From Hyphomicrobiaceae bacterium (GTDB lineage: Bacteria; Pseudomonadota; Alphaproteobacteria; Rhizobiales; Hyphomicrobiaceae): DNA of 64,000 nt. The DNA lies in the NCBI GenBank assembly GCA_008933705.1, contig WBUN01000019.1, forward strand, positions 1 to 64,000, in the 5' to 3' direction. Shown here in pieces: positions 7,092 to 16,153 of this stretch. The notes beneath the pieces are model-generated. The model was not told where the DNA came from and did no database searches. It worked only from the letters and a program-made list of their open reading frames with translations. The first letter of the stretch is position 1; the number at the start of each line of letters is the position of its first letter. The position numbers and the translations under genes are program-made.

Positions 7092-8093
7092 TCACAGCCG
7101 GGTCAGGAAGCTCTCCCAGAGCTTGGCCACGCGGTCCCAGCCCATGACGGGTCGCATGCGCTGCGCGCCCTCGCGCAGCAGGCCCAGCAGCTCCGCGTCC
7201 CTGGCAAGCGCGACGACGGCGTCGGCCAATTCCGTCATGTCGCGGCAGACCAGACCGTTGACGCCGTGCTGCACCCGCTCCGCGAGCGCGCCGGTGCCAA
7301 GCGTGATGACGGGGAGCCCGGCACACTGTGCCTCCGCCGCCGCGAGGCAGAACGTCTCGCCGGGCGAGCCGGGGCAAACCATCGCCGCCGCGCTCTCGTA
7401 GGACCTGGCCAAGTCGGCCTTCGTCAACCGGGGGTGAAGCACGATGCTCGCCTTGCCGGCCTGAGCCGGGGAAAGGCCCAGGCTCCCTTCATCGACCCCG
7501 AACAGATCGAAGGACGCCCCGGTCGGGATCTGCGCGTGGGCGCGCAGCCACGCCTGCACGGTGGGCTTCAGTTCGCCGCGGGGATTGGAGGCCCACACGA
7601 AGCGGAGCGACCTGGGAGCATCCAGACGCGAGGAGAGAAATTCGGCGGAAACGCCGAGTGGTATGATGTGGCGCGAGACAAAGGGGTAGAGCCGCGAGCA
7701 GGCGCGCTCCGCCGCCACGCTGCCGAACACGGCATGGGGACGATGGCGCAGCATGGGACCGATCTGTCCCCGTCGCGCCGCCTTGTTGAGCGCAAGGTGG
7801 TTGTGCAGCCACAACACATGACGAGAATGCTTGGAGCCCCTCATCCACTCGGCGTTGCTGGCGACGATCAGAACATCGCCGGTCAGGTCGGGCAGCGCTT
7901 CCAGTGCCATGTTCTTCACGCCCGCCGCCGCACGCGTCTGATCCGTGCGCGTGAGCAGGGTGACGGCGTGTCCTCGCGCAGCCAGAGACTTGGCGAACTC
8001 GATGGACGCGGTCTCGATGCCTCCGAGGCCCTCTGCTTTGGGCGAGTCGAGATGGAACGCGACGCGCGTTGCGCAGGCGATCGTGATGTCCAT
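7092..8093 (-). CDS. Glycosyltransferase, GT4-like
   Basis: 333 residues of the GT-B fold that would transfer a sugar from an activated donor, probably onto a cell-surface glycan. The N-terminal lobe begins with GLGGIETASIEFAKSLAARG, the acceptor-side glycine-rich loop. The C-terminal donor lobe has the EX7E motif (E246 and E254 in PGSPGETFCLAAAEAQ). It is co-oriented with, and 101 bases downstream of, another glycosyltransferase-like gene, suggesting a two-gene unit. No membrane segment is present. Acceptor and donor are unknown. Confidence 0.85.
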   Translation of the reverse strand: MDITIACATRVAFHLDSPKAEGLGGIETASIEFAKSLAARGHAVTLLTRTDQTRAAAGVKNMALEALPDLTGDVLIVASNAEWMRGSKHSRHVLWLHNHLALNKAARRGQIGPMLRHRPHAVFGSVAAERACSRLYPFVSRHIIPLGVSAEFLSSRLDAPRSLRFVWASNPRGELKPTVQAWLRAHAQIPTGASFDLFGVDEGSLGLSPAQAGKASIVLHPRLTKADLARSYESAAAMVCPGSPGETFCLAAAEAQCAGLPVITLGTGALAERVQHGVNGLVCRDMTELADAVVALARDAELLGLLREGAQRMRPVMGWDRVAKLWESFLTRL

Positions 8094-8194
8094 CTAGGTG
8101 CAGCCGGTATTGCGGGCGGACGGCAGCTTCAGGCCGCGGCAATTGCAGGTGTGTGCCGGGCTGAGGACCCCTGCACGGATCGCTGCTGCGGCCT

Positions 8195-9352
8195 TCACTT
8201 CGCCGCGACCGCGGCGGGCAAATTGTCAGGCGCGGTAAACGCCGCAGCCGGGCTGGCTGGCAGGGAAACCACGTTCATGTCCTCCGGCCCGAATATCTCG
8301 CTGGAGAATTGCCATTCCTGCGGCGCGTCCTCCCCGAACGCCATGCGCATGATGAATTCCGCCACGAGGTCTGCCCCCATGGTGCGTGTGGCCTTGGAGC
8401 GTGCCCTCTCGGCCATTCTCCGCCACCGCCGATCATCGCCGATCGCCCACTCGATCTTCTCGCCCAGCTCCGTCACGTCGTCAAAGAAGATCATCTCGTC
8501 GTCGTCGAAGTACGCCTCAAATCCCGACCGTCGCGGCGTCGCCAGCAGCAGACCATTGCCGAGATACTGGGCCATCCGGTCGGAGGCGTACAAATCGCCG
8601 TCGCGTCTGTTGAGGTTCAACCCCACCTTGGATTGCTTGATCGCCCGATAGTATGCGTCGCCCAGGAGCCTGCTCTTCTTGTCGCGCCCGTACAGTGCAT
8701 AGCGAAGGTTGGGTTTCAACAGGGTCAACCGATCGACGAGGTCCCAGCGGTTCGTCGCGCTGTTGATGCCGATTGCACAAAATACATCGGCACTCTTGTG
8801 CGGTACGCAGAATGCGCTGGCGTTGTCGATCGAGAGATCCACGGGATTGGGAATGAAGGCCACCGGACAGCCGTCGGCAAATTGCGCCAGGGTCCGTCCG
8901 CCGGTCGTTGCAAACCCGAAATCGGCACCGGTTAGGAATCTGCGGAACCGCTGCGCAGAGCCAGGATGAAAGAGATCGTCGTAGTAGACGACGGCCACCC
9001 GGCAGTCCGGAAGCATTTCCTTCACGCGAAGGACGGTGTCGGGCGCGATGAGATCGCTATGATGCAGCAACAGCAGGTCGGGCTGCAGTTCGTTGGCCAA
9101 CAGCAGCAGGTGGCGATTGGCGTGCCATGCGCCCAGCCGACTCGAGCCGAGCATCATCTTGCGGCTGTCGCGGTCGTTCATCGTCAGGACGAAATGCCCG
9201 TTGCGAACGAATCCGTTCGCAAGCCGGTATCCGAAGCAGTAGAACATGAGCCCGCTTCGCCGGCTGACCCACGGCCCGTAGCTTGGCTTGAAGCTCGGCG
9301 TAGGCCCGACAATGAGGACGCGCTTGGACGACTTGGCCCGGTGGGTACGCAT
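8195..9352 (-). CDS. CgeB-like glycosyltransferase
   Basis: 385 residues with the features of the CgeB/spore-maturation-like glycosyltransferase group: an N-terminal Rossmann start KRVLIVGPTPSF, the middle LLLHHSDLIAPDTVLRVK, and a C-terminal donor-site segment with VGLNLNRRDGDLYASDRMAQ followed by a DDDEMIFFDDVTELGEKIEW stretch. The name does not imply sporulation, since such genes occur in many surface-glycan loci. It precedes the GT4-like gene on the same strand. Base composition is slightly less GC-rich than the housekeeping operon, compatible with an accessory locus. Substrate is unknown. Confidence 0.8.
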   Translation of the reverse strand: MRTHRAKSSKRVLIVGPTPSFKPSYGPWVSRRSGLMFYCFGYRLANGFVRNGHFVLTMNDRDSRKMMLGSSRLGAWHANRHLLLLANELQPDLLLLHHSDLIAPDTVLRVKEMLPDCRVAVVYYDDLFHPGSAQRFRRFLTGADFGFATTGGRTLAQFADGCPVAFIPNPVDLSIDNASAFCVPHKSADVFCAIGINSATNRWDLVDRLTLLKPNLRYALYGRDKKSRLLGDAYYRAIKQSKVGLNLNRRDGDLYASDRMAQYLGNGLLLATPRRSGFEAYFDDDEMIFFDDVTELGEKIEWAIGDDRRWRRMAERARSKATRTMGADLVAEFIMRMAFGEDAPQEWQFSSEIFGPEDMNVVSLPASPAAAFTAPDNLPAAVAAK

Positions 9353-9613
9353 TACTCTTTGACCCGCAGATGCCGGCCCCCGCCGCGTCCGGGTCAGTTT
9401 TCTGTCAGTAGCAAGACCATCTATACAGGAGGGCGTAAGCGTTTGTCCATCCAGCTATTCTCTGTCTCGCCTTCTGCGACTTATGGCCAACATTGCGGAT
9501 GAAGCGCATGTCCCGCCGAACGCTTCGCCGCTCCCCCTCTCGCCCGAGCCCGGCTGCTCCCCGCTGCCATGCGACGGCGATCTTCCCTGTCCAACCGGGA
9601 GGTCCACTGCCAA

Positions 9614-10024
9614 ATGCTTAACCTAACTGCCATCCGGCCCGGTATCACCGGCAGGGCCGACCTCACCGTTGCGCCTGAGCACACCGCGCCGCGCGTCGGC
9701 TCCGGGCGCATCGCAGTGCTGGCCACGCCGGTGATGATCAACCTGATCGAGGCTGCGGCGCTCGCGGCGGCCGAGCACCTGCTGCCGGCCGGCCACCAGA
9801 GCCTCGGCATCCACCTCGACGTGCGCCACTTCGCGGCGACACCGGTTGGTCTGGGCGTCACGGCGACTGCCGAGGTCGTGGCCGTCGAAGGCCGCACCAT
9901 CACCTTCCGTGTCGAGGCCCGCGATGAGCGCGAAGCGATCGGCGACGGCACGCACCAGCGCGTCGTCGTCAACGTCGCGCGCTTCGATGATCGCGTGCAG
10001 CGCAAGCTGCGGGGAGAGCAGTAA
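9614..10024 (+). CDS. Hotdog-fold thioesterase, fluoroacetyl-CoA thioesterase-like
   Basis: 136 residues. The pattern VGSGRIAVLATPVMINLIEA, then LGIHLDVRHFAATPVGLGVT and IGDGTHQRVVVNVARF, matches the FlK-like hotdog thioesterase group that hydrolyses acyl-CoA thioesters. The glutamate of LIEAAA and the histidine of GTHQR are the likely catalytic-region residues. ATG 9614 starts the conserved part; an in-frame ATG at 9569 would add 15 residues without homology. True fluoroacetyl-CoA activity is unlikely to be general in the family. It converges with the GST gene, with only six bases between the stops. Confidence 0.82.
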   Translation: MLNLTAIRPGITGRADLTVAPEHTAPRVGSGRIAVLATPVMINLIEAAALAAAEHLLPAGHQSLGIHLDVRHFAATPVGLGVTATAEVVAVEGRTITFRVEARDEREAIGDGTHQRVVVNVARFDDRVQRKLRGEQ

Positions 10025-10030
10025 CCGCGC

Positions 10031-10663
10031 TCATGCCTTTTCCTGCTCCGCCTGCAGCTTGGCGTCCCTCTCCGTCGCGTGCTTGGCAGCCGGCCTCTCG
10101 TTCAAGCAGCTCACGTAGGCCACGAATTCCGGCCGCTCGGGGATGAGCTTGAACATCATGCCCCAGCGCAGGCCGGAGCCGATGACGACGTCGGCGGCCG
10201 TGAACTGCTGGCCCATCAGGTAGGGGCTTGCTTCGCCGGTCGCCTTGGCGAGGACGTCCATCACGGTGTCGAAGTCGCCGTAGCCGAGCGCGGTGCGGGG
10301 TGCCGGGTCCTTGCGAGGGAAGGCGCGGTCCATGATGGCGGGCTCGACACAGCTCGGGCTGAAGAACAGCCATTTGAGATAGACGCCGCGACGGGGGTCG
10401 CCGACGGGAACGTTCAGCTTGGCGTTCGGGAACTCGTCGGCGAGATAGGCGCAAATCGCGGAGGCTTCGGTGATGATGGTGTCGCCATGCTTGAGCGCCG
10501 GCACCTTGCCCATCGGGTTGATGGCCAGGTAATCGGGGTTGCTGTTCTCGCCCTTCTTGAAGCTGACGAGATGGATGTCGTAGGGCTCGCCCAGTTCCTC
10601 GAGCATCCAGTGCACGATCGACGAGCGCGAGGGTGCGGCATGATAGAGCGTGAGCTGCGGCAT
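10031..10663 (-). CDS. Glutathione S-transferase family protein
   Basis: 210 residues. The N-terminal thioredoxin-like domain (1-80) begins LTLYHAAPSRSSIVHWMLEE and holds the cis-proline loop NPMGKVPALKHGDTIITEASAI, which binds glutathione through the VP and ES/EA residues. The C-terminal helical domain includes QQFTAADVVIGSGLRWGMMF. It is cytoplasmic and conjugates or reduces electrophiles with glutathione; the substrate is unknown. The start has AGGGGAAG just upstream. A second GST lies at 41447 and is from a different subgroup. Confidence 0.9.
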   Translation of the reverse strand: MPQLTLYHAAPSRSSIVHWMLEELGEPYDIHLVSFKKGENSNPDYLAINPMGKVPALKHGDTIITEASAICAYLADEFPNAKLNVPVGDPRRGVYLKWLFFSPSCVEPAIMDRAFPRKDPAPRTALGYGDFDTVMDVLAKATGEASPYLMGQQFTAADVVIGSGLRWGMMFKLIPERPEFVAYVSCLNERPAAKHATERDAKLQAEQEKA

Positions 10664-10831
10664 GGCAGGCTTCCCCTGTGCTGTATGACGAAGGTTGCTC
10701 GATAGTGTCGCCGGCGATCAGAGAGGGCGGACGCCAGGGCGGTGTGGATACGCGCGGCGTGCGTCTTGTGCAAGCAAATTCGTTCTGCTAATGTTCCGCC
10801 ACGGTCTTTCACTGCAATCCGGGCGCAATCG

Positions 10832-11107
10832 ATGGATGTGGAAGCGGAAATTCGCGATCTCAAGCGGCGCGTGGGTGAATTGGAGGGCAGCTTCGGCTTC
10901 CTCACCCAGCAGGTGCGCACGGTGCATCTGGATCTGCTGGGCTTCCAGAAGCAGACCGACGGGCGCTTCAACAAGATCGAAGGTCGCTTCGACAAAGTTG
11001 AAGCTGAAGTGCACGGCGTGAAGACCGAGGTGGTCAGCTTACGCGAAGAGTTGCCCTCCATCGTCGGCGACGTGATGCGGGAGGTTCTGCGCGAGCGGAG
11101 AGGCTGA
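10832..11107 (+). CDS. Small coiled-coil protein
   Basis: 91 residues from ATG 10832, where the heptad pattern begins (MDVEAEIRDLKRRVGELEG). Nearly the whole chain is predicted coiled coil, with the repeated unit DGRFNKIEGRFDKVEAEVHG resembling small alphaproteobacterial coiled-coil proteins. The frame is open further upstream (10742) but lacks homology-like structure there. It has no membrane helix and no catalytic motif. It is unlinked to obvious partners, between a GST (minus) and a cytochrome (minus). Function is unknown. Confidence 0.65.
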   Translation: MDVEAEIRDLKRRVGELEGSFGFLTQQVRTVHLDLLGFQKQTDGRFNKIEGRFDKVEAEVHGVKTEVVSLREELPSIVGDVMREVLRERRG

Positions 11108-11164
11108 TGCCAGAGATGCGTTGCGCGTGGCGGCCATCGCCTTTTCGTTCCGCATGCATCTTTC

Positions 11165-11527
11165 TCAGCGAGTATACCCGCGCTTGTGCGGCGCCAGGCT
11201 GTCGATATAGGCGAGCAGCGCGTGCATGTCCGTCGCCGAAAGCTCGAACATCGGCATCTCGTCGTGGCCCGAGATGATGCCGCTGTCCCTGGCTTCCACG
11301 AGCATGTCGATGGGGAAGCGGGTATGCATCTCGCGGAACGGAATGACGATGGCATGCGGCCGCTCATCATCCTTGGCGATGGCATGGCAGCGGGCGCAGC
11401 GCGCGGCGGCGATGTCGCGTCCGCGCTTGAGAATGCCGTCATCGGCGCCGGCAGTCGTAGCAAGGGCCAGAGCCGCGACGGCAAGCGCGAGAACGCTTGC
11501 GGCCGATCCGCGTTCTTTCGCGTGCAT
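11165..11527 (-). CDS. Small c-type cytochrome
   Basis: 120 residues with an N-terminal signal peptide (hydrophobic ASVLALAVAALALATTAGA), one haem-binding CARCH (residues 44-48) and a later Met-rich loop (GHDEMPMFELS) that can supply the sixth iron ligand. This is a periplasmic class I monohaem cytochrome that shuttles electrons. It is divergent from another small cytochrome at 11711, and the shared 183-bp gap carries a FixK/FNR-type box, suggesting joint low-oxygen control. The physiological partner is unknown. Confidence 0.88.
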   Translation of the reverse strand: MHAKERGSAASVLALAVAALALATTAGADDGILKRGRDIAAARCARCHAIAKDDERPHAIVIPFREMHTRFPIDMLVEARDSGIISGHDEMPMFELSATDMHALLAYIDSLAPHKRGYTR

Positions 11528-11598
11528 GATCCGATCGTCCCGGTCGCGCCAATCCTGCTTCGCTGGTCATTCCTAGCCGCGGTCCACCTGAGTCGGGC

Positions 11599-11612
11599 TT
11601 GATTCATGTCAA
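11599..11612. promoter_or_regulatory. FixK/FNR-type box between two cytochrome genes
   Basis: TTGATTCATGTCAA fits the FixK-type pattern TTGA(T/C)-N4-(G/A)TCAA exactly. Its centre is about 78 bases from the minus-strand cytochrome start and about 105 bases from the GTG start of the plus-strand cytochrome. Both are compatible with activation from around -41. Confidence 0.6.
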
Positions 11613-11710
11613 CGACGTCGAGGCGACGCGACGGCGTGATGATCGCCGGCTTGCCGCACACCATCTCGATGGAGCGGCAAGGGACAGAAGCAGCAGGAGG
11701 GGCGTCCGTC

Positions 11711-12037
11711 GTGCTCAGAACCGTGTTGTTGACAGGGTGCATGCTGGCGACGGGCGCTGCGCTTGCGGGCGCGCAGGAACTCGGCGATGTGCGCCAGGGC
11801 CTCGCCTACGCGCGCAAGGTTTGTGCGGAGTGCCACGCCGTCGTGCCCAGTCAGCTTGCCTCGCCCAATCCCGACGCGCCGAGCTTCGCGTCGGTGGCGA
11901 ACACGCCGGGCATGACGGCCACGGCGCTGCACGTGTGGCTACACACCTCGCACCCGACCATGCCGAACCTGATCCTCGAGCCCGACACGGTCGACGACGT
12001 GGTGGCCTACATCCTCAGCCTGCGCAGGAAACGGTAG
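11711..12037 (+). CDS. Small c-type cytochrome
   Basis: 108 residues from GTG 11711, chosen because AGGAGGGG lies eight bases upstream and a signal peptide begins right there (LRTVLLTGCMLATGAALAGA). The in-frame ATG at 11606 lies inside the FixK-like box and would put 35 non-hydrophobic residues before the signal. The haem motif CAECH is at 38-42, followed by a region with HTSHPTMPNLIL whose methionine is the likely axial ligand. This is a periplasmic electron carrier of class I type, divergent from the cytochrome at 11165. An alternative reading as a dehydrogenase subunit is possible. Confidence 0.88.
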   Translation: MLRTVLLTGCMLATGAALAGAQELGDVRQGLAYARKVCAECHAVVPSQLASPNPDAPSFASVANTPGMTATALHVWLHTSHPTMPNLILEPDTVDDVVAYILSLRRKR

Positions 12038-12159
12038 GCCCGTTGTTGGAGAGGCCAGCCGTCGAGGCTTGCCCTGCAGCGAGCCTCGGCGGCGCTCGAA
12101 GAGACGGAGGGGCGACCGAGCCGTCGAGGATGGCGATGACGACATCGCCCCTGCCCTCG

Positions 12160-12181
12160 GTGATCGCCCGCAGGCGATCAC
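12160..12181 (+). terminator. Hairpin after the cytochrome gene
   Basis: GTGATCGCC (12160-12168) and GGCGATCAC (12173-12181) form a perfect 9-bp stem with a 4-base loop, 122 bases after the cytochrome stop. There is no T-run, so termination is only suggested. Confidence 0.35.
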
Positions 12182-12326
12182 GGCGGGTGCGCGCTACAAA
12201 TGCATAATATGCCATACAGTAAGACTGCCTGTACCCCTGTGGAATTTGTGCAGTGGCAAATGGTGTTCGCGCTCTTTTTCTTTAGTCCCGTGCGGACGTC
12301 TTGGACACGCGCATCGGCGTGCCGGC

Positions 12327-12489
12327 TTGCAAATGTCGCGCACTCGCAATACACACCGCCCATCCCACACGCGGACCCTCGCGCCCGGCGGATTGAAAGC
12401 CCCGCCAGACGCTCCGGTGGGCCGGCTCCCAGTCTGGGAGCGGGCTCTCTCAAAGGGTCCGCGGAGGCTTAACCGGAAAAGGAAATCCC
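12327..12489 (+). promoter_or_regulatory. rpsB: Leader region of the rpsB operon
   Basis: The 452-bp gap from 12038 to 12489 ends in the rpsB leader. TTGCAA (12327-12332) and TACACA (12350-12355) are 17 bases apart, a possible but weak promoter. GCTCCCA/TGGGAGC (12425-12441) forms a 7-bp hairpin, and AAAAGGA precedes the ATG. S2 represses its own operon in other bacteria, so this structured leader is a plausible site for that; this is inference. Confidence 0.35.
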
Positions 12490-13491
12490 ATGGCGCTCCC
12501 CGCCTTCAACATGCGTCAGCTGCTGGAAGCTGGCTGCCACTTCGGCCACCAGAGCCACCGCTGGAATCCCAAGATGGCGCCCTACATCTTCGGCGCCCGC
12601 AACAACATCCACATCATCGATCTGGCGCAGACGGTGCCGCTGCTGCACCAGGCCCTCGTCAAGGTCAGCGATGTGGTCGCCGGCGGCGGCCGCGTGCTGT
12701 TCGTCGGCACCAAGCGCCAGGCGAGCGAGGCCATCGCCGACGCCGCCAAGCGCTCCGCGCAGTACTTCATCAACCACCGCTGGCTCGGCGGCACGCTGAC
12801 CAACTGGAAGACCATCTCCCAGTCGATCCGCCGCCTGCGGCAGCTCGACGACTTGCTCGCCAGCGACACGCGCGGCCGCACCAAGAAGGAGGTGCTGCAG
12901 CTCACGCGCGATCGCGACACGCTGAACAAGTCGCTCGGCGGCATCAAGGACATGGGCGGCCTGCCCGACCTGCTGTTCGTCATCGACACCAACAAGGAGC
13001 AGATCGCCATCGCCGAGGCCAAGAAGCTCGGCATCCCGATCGTGGCTGTCGTCGACACCAACTGCGATCCCGACGGCATCGACTTCATGGTGCCCGGCAA
13101 TGACGATGCCGGCCGCGCCATCACGCTCTATTGCGACCTGATCGCCCGCGCCGCCATCGATGGCATCGAGCGTGGCCAGGCCGGCAGCGGCGTCGACATC
13201 GGTGCCTCCGAGGCCCCGCCGGCCGAGGAGCTGCCGAAGGAGGAGAGGCCGGTGTTCAAGGGCATCGATGCGCCGCGCGGCGAAGCCGACGACCTGAAGC
13301 GCCTGCCGGCGGTCAATGCCAAGCTGGAGCAGCGCCTCAACGATGCCGGCGTCTACCATTACTGGCAGATCGCCGATCTCGATGCGGAGGCGACCGAGGC
13401 TCTCGACAAGATGCTCAACCTCAAGGGTCGCATCGTGCGGGACGGCTGGATCGCCGCTGCCAAGAAGCTGGCCGAGTCCGAGGCGGCCTGA
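12490..13491 (+). CDS. rpsB: 30S ribosomal protein S2
   Basis: 333 residues. The S2 core is plain: [20 protein letters not shown] near the N-terminus, [38 protein letters not shown] and the [20 protein letters not shown] block. The core ends near residue 230. The remaining roughly 100 residues are a linker plus a compact domain ([20 protein letters not shown] through [15 protein letters not shown]) of the helix-hairpin type also seen at the C-termini of alphaproteobacterial L21 and NuoE. The start has an AAAAGGA site. It is first gene of the translation and envelope operon, followed by tsf after 70 bases. Confidence 0.98.
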   Translation: MALPAFNMRQLLEAGCHFGHQSHRWNPKMAPYIFGARNNIHIIDLAQTVPLLHQALVKVSDVVAGGGRVLFVGTKRQASEAIADAAKRSAQYFINHRWLGGTLTNWKTISQSIRRLRQLDDLLASDTRGRTKKEVLQLTRDRDTLNKSLGGIKDMGGLPDLLFVIDTNKEQIAIAEAKKLGIPIVAVVDTNCDPDGIDFMVPGNDDAGRAITLYCDLIARAAIDGIERGQAGSGVDIGASEAPPAEELPKEERPVFKGIDAPRGEADDLKRLPAVNAKLEQRLNDAGVYHYWQIADLDAEATEALDKMLNLKGRIVRDGWIAAAKKLAESEAA

Positions 13492-13561
13492 GCCGCCGTT
13501 TGTCAACGCCCGGTCTTGGAGTCGCCCACCGGCTCCCTGCCGAGGCTAGCGAGGAAATCTC

Positions 13562-14503
13562 ATGACGACGATCACCGCGAGTATGGTCAAGGAGCTGCGC
13601 GACAAGACGGGCGCCGGCATGATGGACTGCAAGATGGCGCTCACCGAGACCAAGGGCGACATGGAGCAGGCCGTCGACTGGCTGCGCAAGAAAGGCCTGT
13701 CGAAAGCTGCCAAGAAGGCGGGCCGCGTGGCGGCGGAAGGTCTGATCGGCGTTGCTGCCGGCGACAAGGCGGGGGCAATCGTCGAGGTCAATTCCGAGAC
13801 CGACTTCGTCGCGCGCAACGAGCAGTTCCAGGACATGGTCCGCAAGATCACCTCGCTGGCGCCGAAGGCCGCCGGTGACGTGGCCAAGATCCTGGCCATG
13901 CCCTATCCCGGCCACAAGGGCACGGTGGAGGACTACGTCAAGGAGATGGTCGCCACCATCGGCGAGAACATGAGCGTGCGCCGTACAGCCGAGATGAAGG
14001 TCGGCGATGGCGTCGTGGCCGAGTATGTGCACAACAAGGCCGCCGACGGACTGGGCAAGATCGGGGTGCTGGTCGCCCTTGAGAGCAAAGGCGACAAGGC
14101 AGCGGTCGCAGGCTTCGGCCGGCAGCTCGCCATGCATATCGCCGCGGCAAGCCCGGCGGCGCTCACCGCCGACGAGCTCGACCCGGCCCTGATCGAGCGC
14201 GAGCGCACGGTCTACACCGAGCAGGCGAAGGCGTCGGGCAAGCCTGCCGACATCGTCGCCAAGATGGTGGAAGGGCGCCTGCGCAAGGAGTTCTACCAGC
14301 AGGTCGTGCTCATGCAGCAGACCTTCCTCGGCGCCGGCGGCGACGGCAAGGCGACGGTGGAGCAGGTGCTCAAGGGCGCCGAGAAGACCGCCGGCGCGCC
14401 CATCAAGATCGCCAGGTTCGTACGCTATGCGCTGGGCGAGGGCATCGAGAAGAAGGAAGATGACTTCGCCGCGGAGGTGGCGGCCGCGGCCGGCCAGCGT
14501 TGA
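13562..14503 (+). CDS. tsf: Elongation factor Ts
   Basis: 313 residues. EF-Ts recharges EF-Tu with GTP by displacing GDP. The N-terminal UBA-like domain has [20 protein letters not shown], the family signature. It is followed by the core with [20 protein letters not shown], the conserved TDF contact segment, and the dimerisation region ending in [20 protein letters not shown]. Length is normal for proteobacteria. It lies between rpsB and pyrH in the usual order, with GCGAGGAAATCTC upstream of the ATG as ribosome binding site. Confidence 0.98.
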   Translation: MTTITASMVKELRDKTGAGMMDCKMALTETKGDMEQAVDWLRKKGLSKAAKKAGRVAAEGLIGVAAGDKAGAIVEVNSETDFVARNEQFQDMVRKITSLAPKAAGDVAKILAMPYPGHKGTVEDYVKEMVATIGENMSVRRTAEMKVGDGVVAEYVHNKAADGLGKIGVLVALESKGDKAAVAGFGRQLAMHIAAASPAALTADELDPALIERERTVYTEQAKASGKPADIVAKMVEGRLRKEFYQQVVLMQQTFLGAGGDGKATVEQVLKGAEKTAGAPIKIARFVRYALGEGIEKKEDDFAAEVAAAAGQR

Positions 14504-14667
14504 GCCCCGGGGGCCGGAATCGGACTATTATTGCCGGGCCGGTCCCCTCAACGCCGCTGATTGCTCAGGGCCTGGGCCTTGCTTACGATTTGGCGGGCGG
14601 CGGCCGGGCCGAGGGCGGGGTTTGGTCCGCCGGCGCCGATGTCCACGTCGAGAAGGCGAGCAACACC

Positions 14668-15396
14668 ATGAGTGCGACGGCACCCAAGCTGAGGTATCGG
14701 CGGCTGCTGCTCAAGCTGTCGGGCGAAGCGCTGATGGGGCGCAACGGCTACGGCACCGACATGGGCGTGGTGCTCAGGCTGGCGGCTGAGATCAAGGAAG
14801 CGATGGCGGCCGGCGCGGAGATCGCCGTCGTGGTGGGAGGTGGCAATATCTTCCGCGGGCTTGCCGGGGCGGCCAAGGGCATGGACCGTGCCACCGCCGA
14901 CTACATGGGCATGCTGGCCACCGTGATGAACGCGCTGGCGCTGCAGAACGGGCTCGAGCAGCTCGATGTTCAGGCGCGCGTGCTCTCGGCCATTCCGATG
15001 CCCACGGTTTGCGAATCCTTCGTGCGCTCCAAGGCCCTGCATCATTTGGAGAGCCGGCGGGTCGTCATTTTCGCCGCCGGCACCGGCAATCCGTTCTTCA
15101 CGACGGACACGACAGCGGCTCTGCGTGCCATCGAGATGAACTGCGAGGCGCTGGCCAAGGGCACGCAGGTCGACGGTGTCTACTCTGCCGACCCCAAGAA
15201 GGATTCCAAGGCCGTCCGCTACGATCGGCTGACCTATGGCGAAGTGCTCGCGCGTGATCTCAAAGTCATGGATGGGGCCGCCATTGCGCTTGCTCGAGAC
15301 AACAATCTTCCGGTAATTGTGTTCTCTATCGAGGAACCCGGTAATCTTCTGAAGGTCTTGCGGGGCGAGGCGTTGGCAACCGTCATTGCCGGCTGA
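14668..15396 (+). CDS. pyrH: UMP kinase
   Basis: 242 residues of the amino-acid-kinase fold; it phosphorylates UMP to UDP with ATP. Diagnostic parts are [14 protein letters not shown] at the N-terminus, [33 protein letters not shown] and the C-terminal [16 protein letters not shown]. The frame is open from 14500, but ATG 14668 gives the family's normal beginning ([16 protein letters not shown]), with GAGAAGG upstream. It follows tsf and precedes frr, the standard order, and is essential in most bacteria. Confidence 0.98.
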   Translation: MSATAPKLRYRRLLLKLSGEALMGRNGYGTDMGVVLRLAAEIKEAMAAGAEIAVVVGGGNIFRGLAGAAKGMDRATADYMGMLATVMNALALQNGLEQLDVQARVLSAIPMPTVCESFVRSKALHHLESRRVVIFAAGTGNPFFTTDTTAALRAIEMNCEALAKGTQVDGVYSADPKKDSKAVRYDRLTYGEVLARDLKVMDGAAIALARDNNLPVIVFSIEEPGNLLKVLRGEALATVIAG

Positions 15397-15501
15397 TGCC
15401 GAGGCGCCGTCAGGATACCGATGGGCCGGGTTCGCGTGCACATGGCCGGCAGGTGGAGTAGGGCGCGCTGAAGAGACGCCCGCATCTCGAGGAAATGAAG
15501 C

Positions 15502-16068
15502 ATGGCCGCCCCCCCAAAGTTCGAATTGAACGATCTCGAGCGCCGCATGCGCGGCGCCATGGAAACCCTCAAGAAGGAGTTCGGTGGCCTGCGCACGGGA
15601 AGGGCCAGCACGCATCTGCTGGATGCCGTCGTCGTGAACGTCTACGGCGCGCGCATGCCCATCAATCAGGTTGCGACCGTGTCGACCCCCGACGCCCGCA
15701 CGATCTCCGTGCAGGTGTGGGACCGTGGTCAGGTCAGCGCGGTGGAGAAGGCGATCCGCGAGGCCAACCTGGGCTTGAACCCGGTCGTGGAAGGCGCGCT
15801 GATCCGCCTGCCCATCCCCGCCCTCAACGCCGAGCGGCGCCAGGAGCTCGTCAAGGTCGCGCACAAGTATGCCGAGCATGCCCGTGTCGCGGTGCGCAAC
15901 GTGCGCCGCGAAGGCATGGATCTGCTCAAGCGGCTGGAGAAAGACAGCCACATGAGCGAGGATGACCATCGCAAGAACTCCGCCAAGGTGCAGGAGCTGA
16001 CCGACAAGCTGGTCAAGGAGATCGACCAGACGCTGGCCGCCAAGGAAGTCGAGATCAAGCAGGTATGA
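15502..16068 (+). CDS. frr: Ribosome recycling factor
   Basis: 188 residues, exactly the family size. RRF splits the post-termination ribosome together with EF-G. Conserved blocks are [40 protein letters not shown] and the C-terminal [20 protein letters not shown] helix. The three-helix bundle (1-30 and 105-188) and the inserted beta domain (31-104) can be followed in the sequence. ATG 15502 follows GAGGAAATGAAGC. It lies between pyrH and uppS in the expected order. Confidence 0.98.
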   Translation: MAAPPKFELNDLERRMRGAMETLKKEFGGLRTGRASTHLLDAVVVNVYGARMPINQVATVSTPDARTISVQVWDRGQVSAVEKAIREANLGLNPVVEGALIRLPIPALNAERRQELVKVAHKYAEHARVAVRNVRREGMDLLKRLEKDSHMSEDDHRKNSAKVQELTDKLVKEIDQTLAAKEVEIKQV

Positions 16069-16153
16069 AAGTGACAACGGCGTTGCCGGCCGCGGCCTTG
16101 CTTTGCCCGCCAACGGCGGCCCTCGCCGGTCGTTGCCGCGTGATGGCGGGTTC

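Noticed and set aside
7050..8651. 533-codon plus-strand frame
   Set aside because: Antisense of two glycosyltransferases; composition is low-complexity.
12015..12215. 66-codon minus-strand frame ahead of the rpsB leader
   Set aside because: No ribosome binding site, it overlaps the cytochrome 3' end, and shows no family resemblance.
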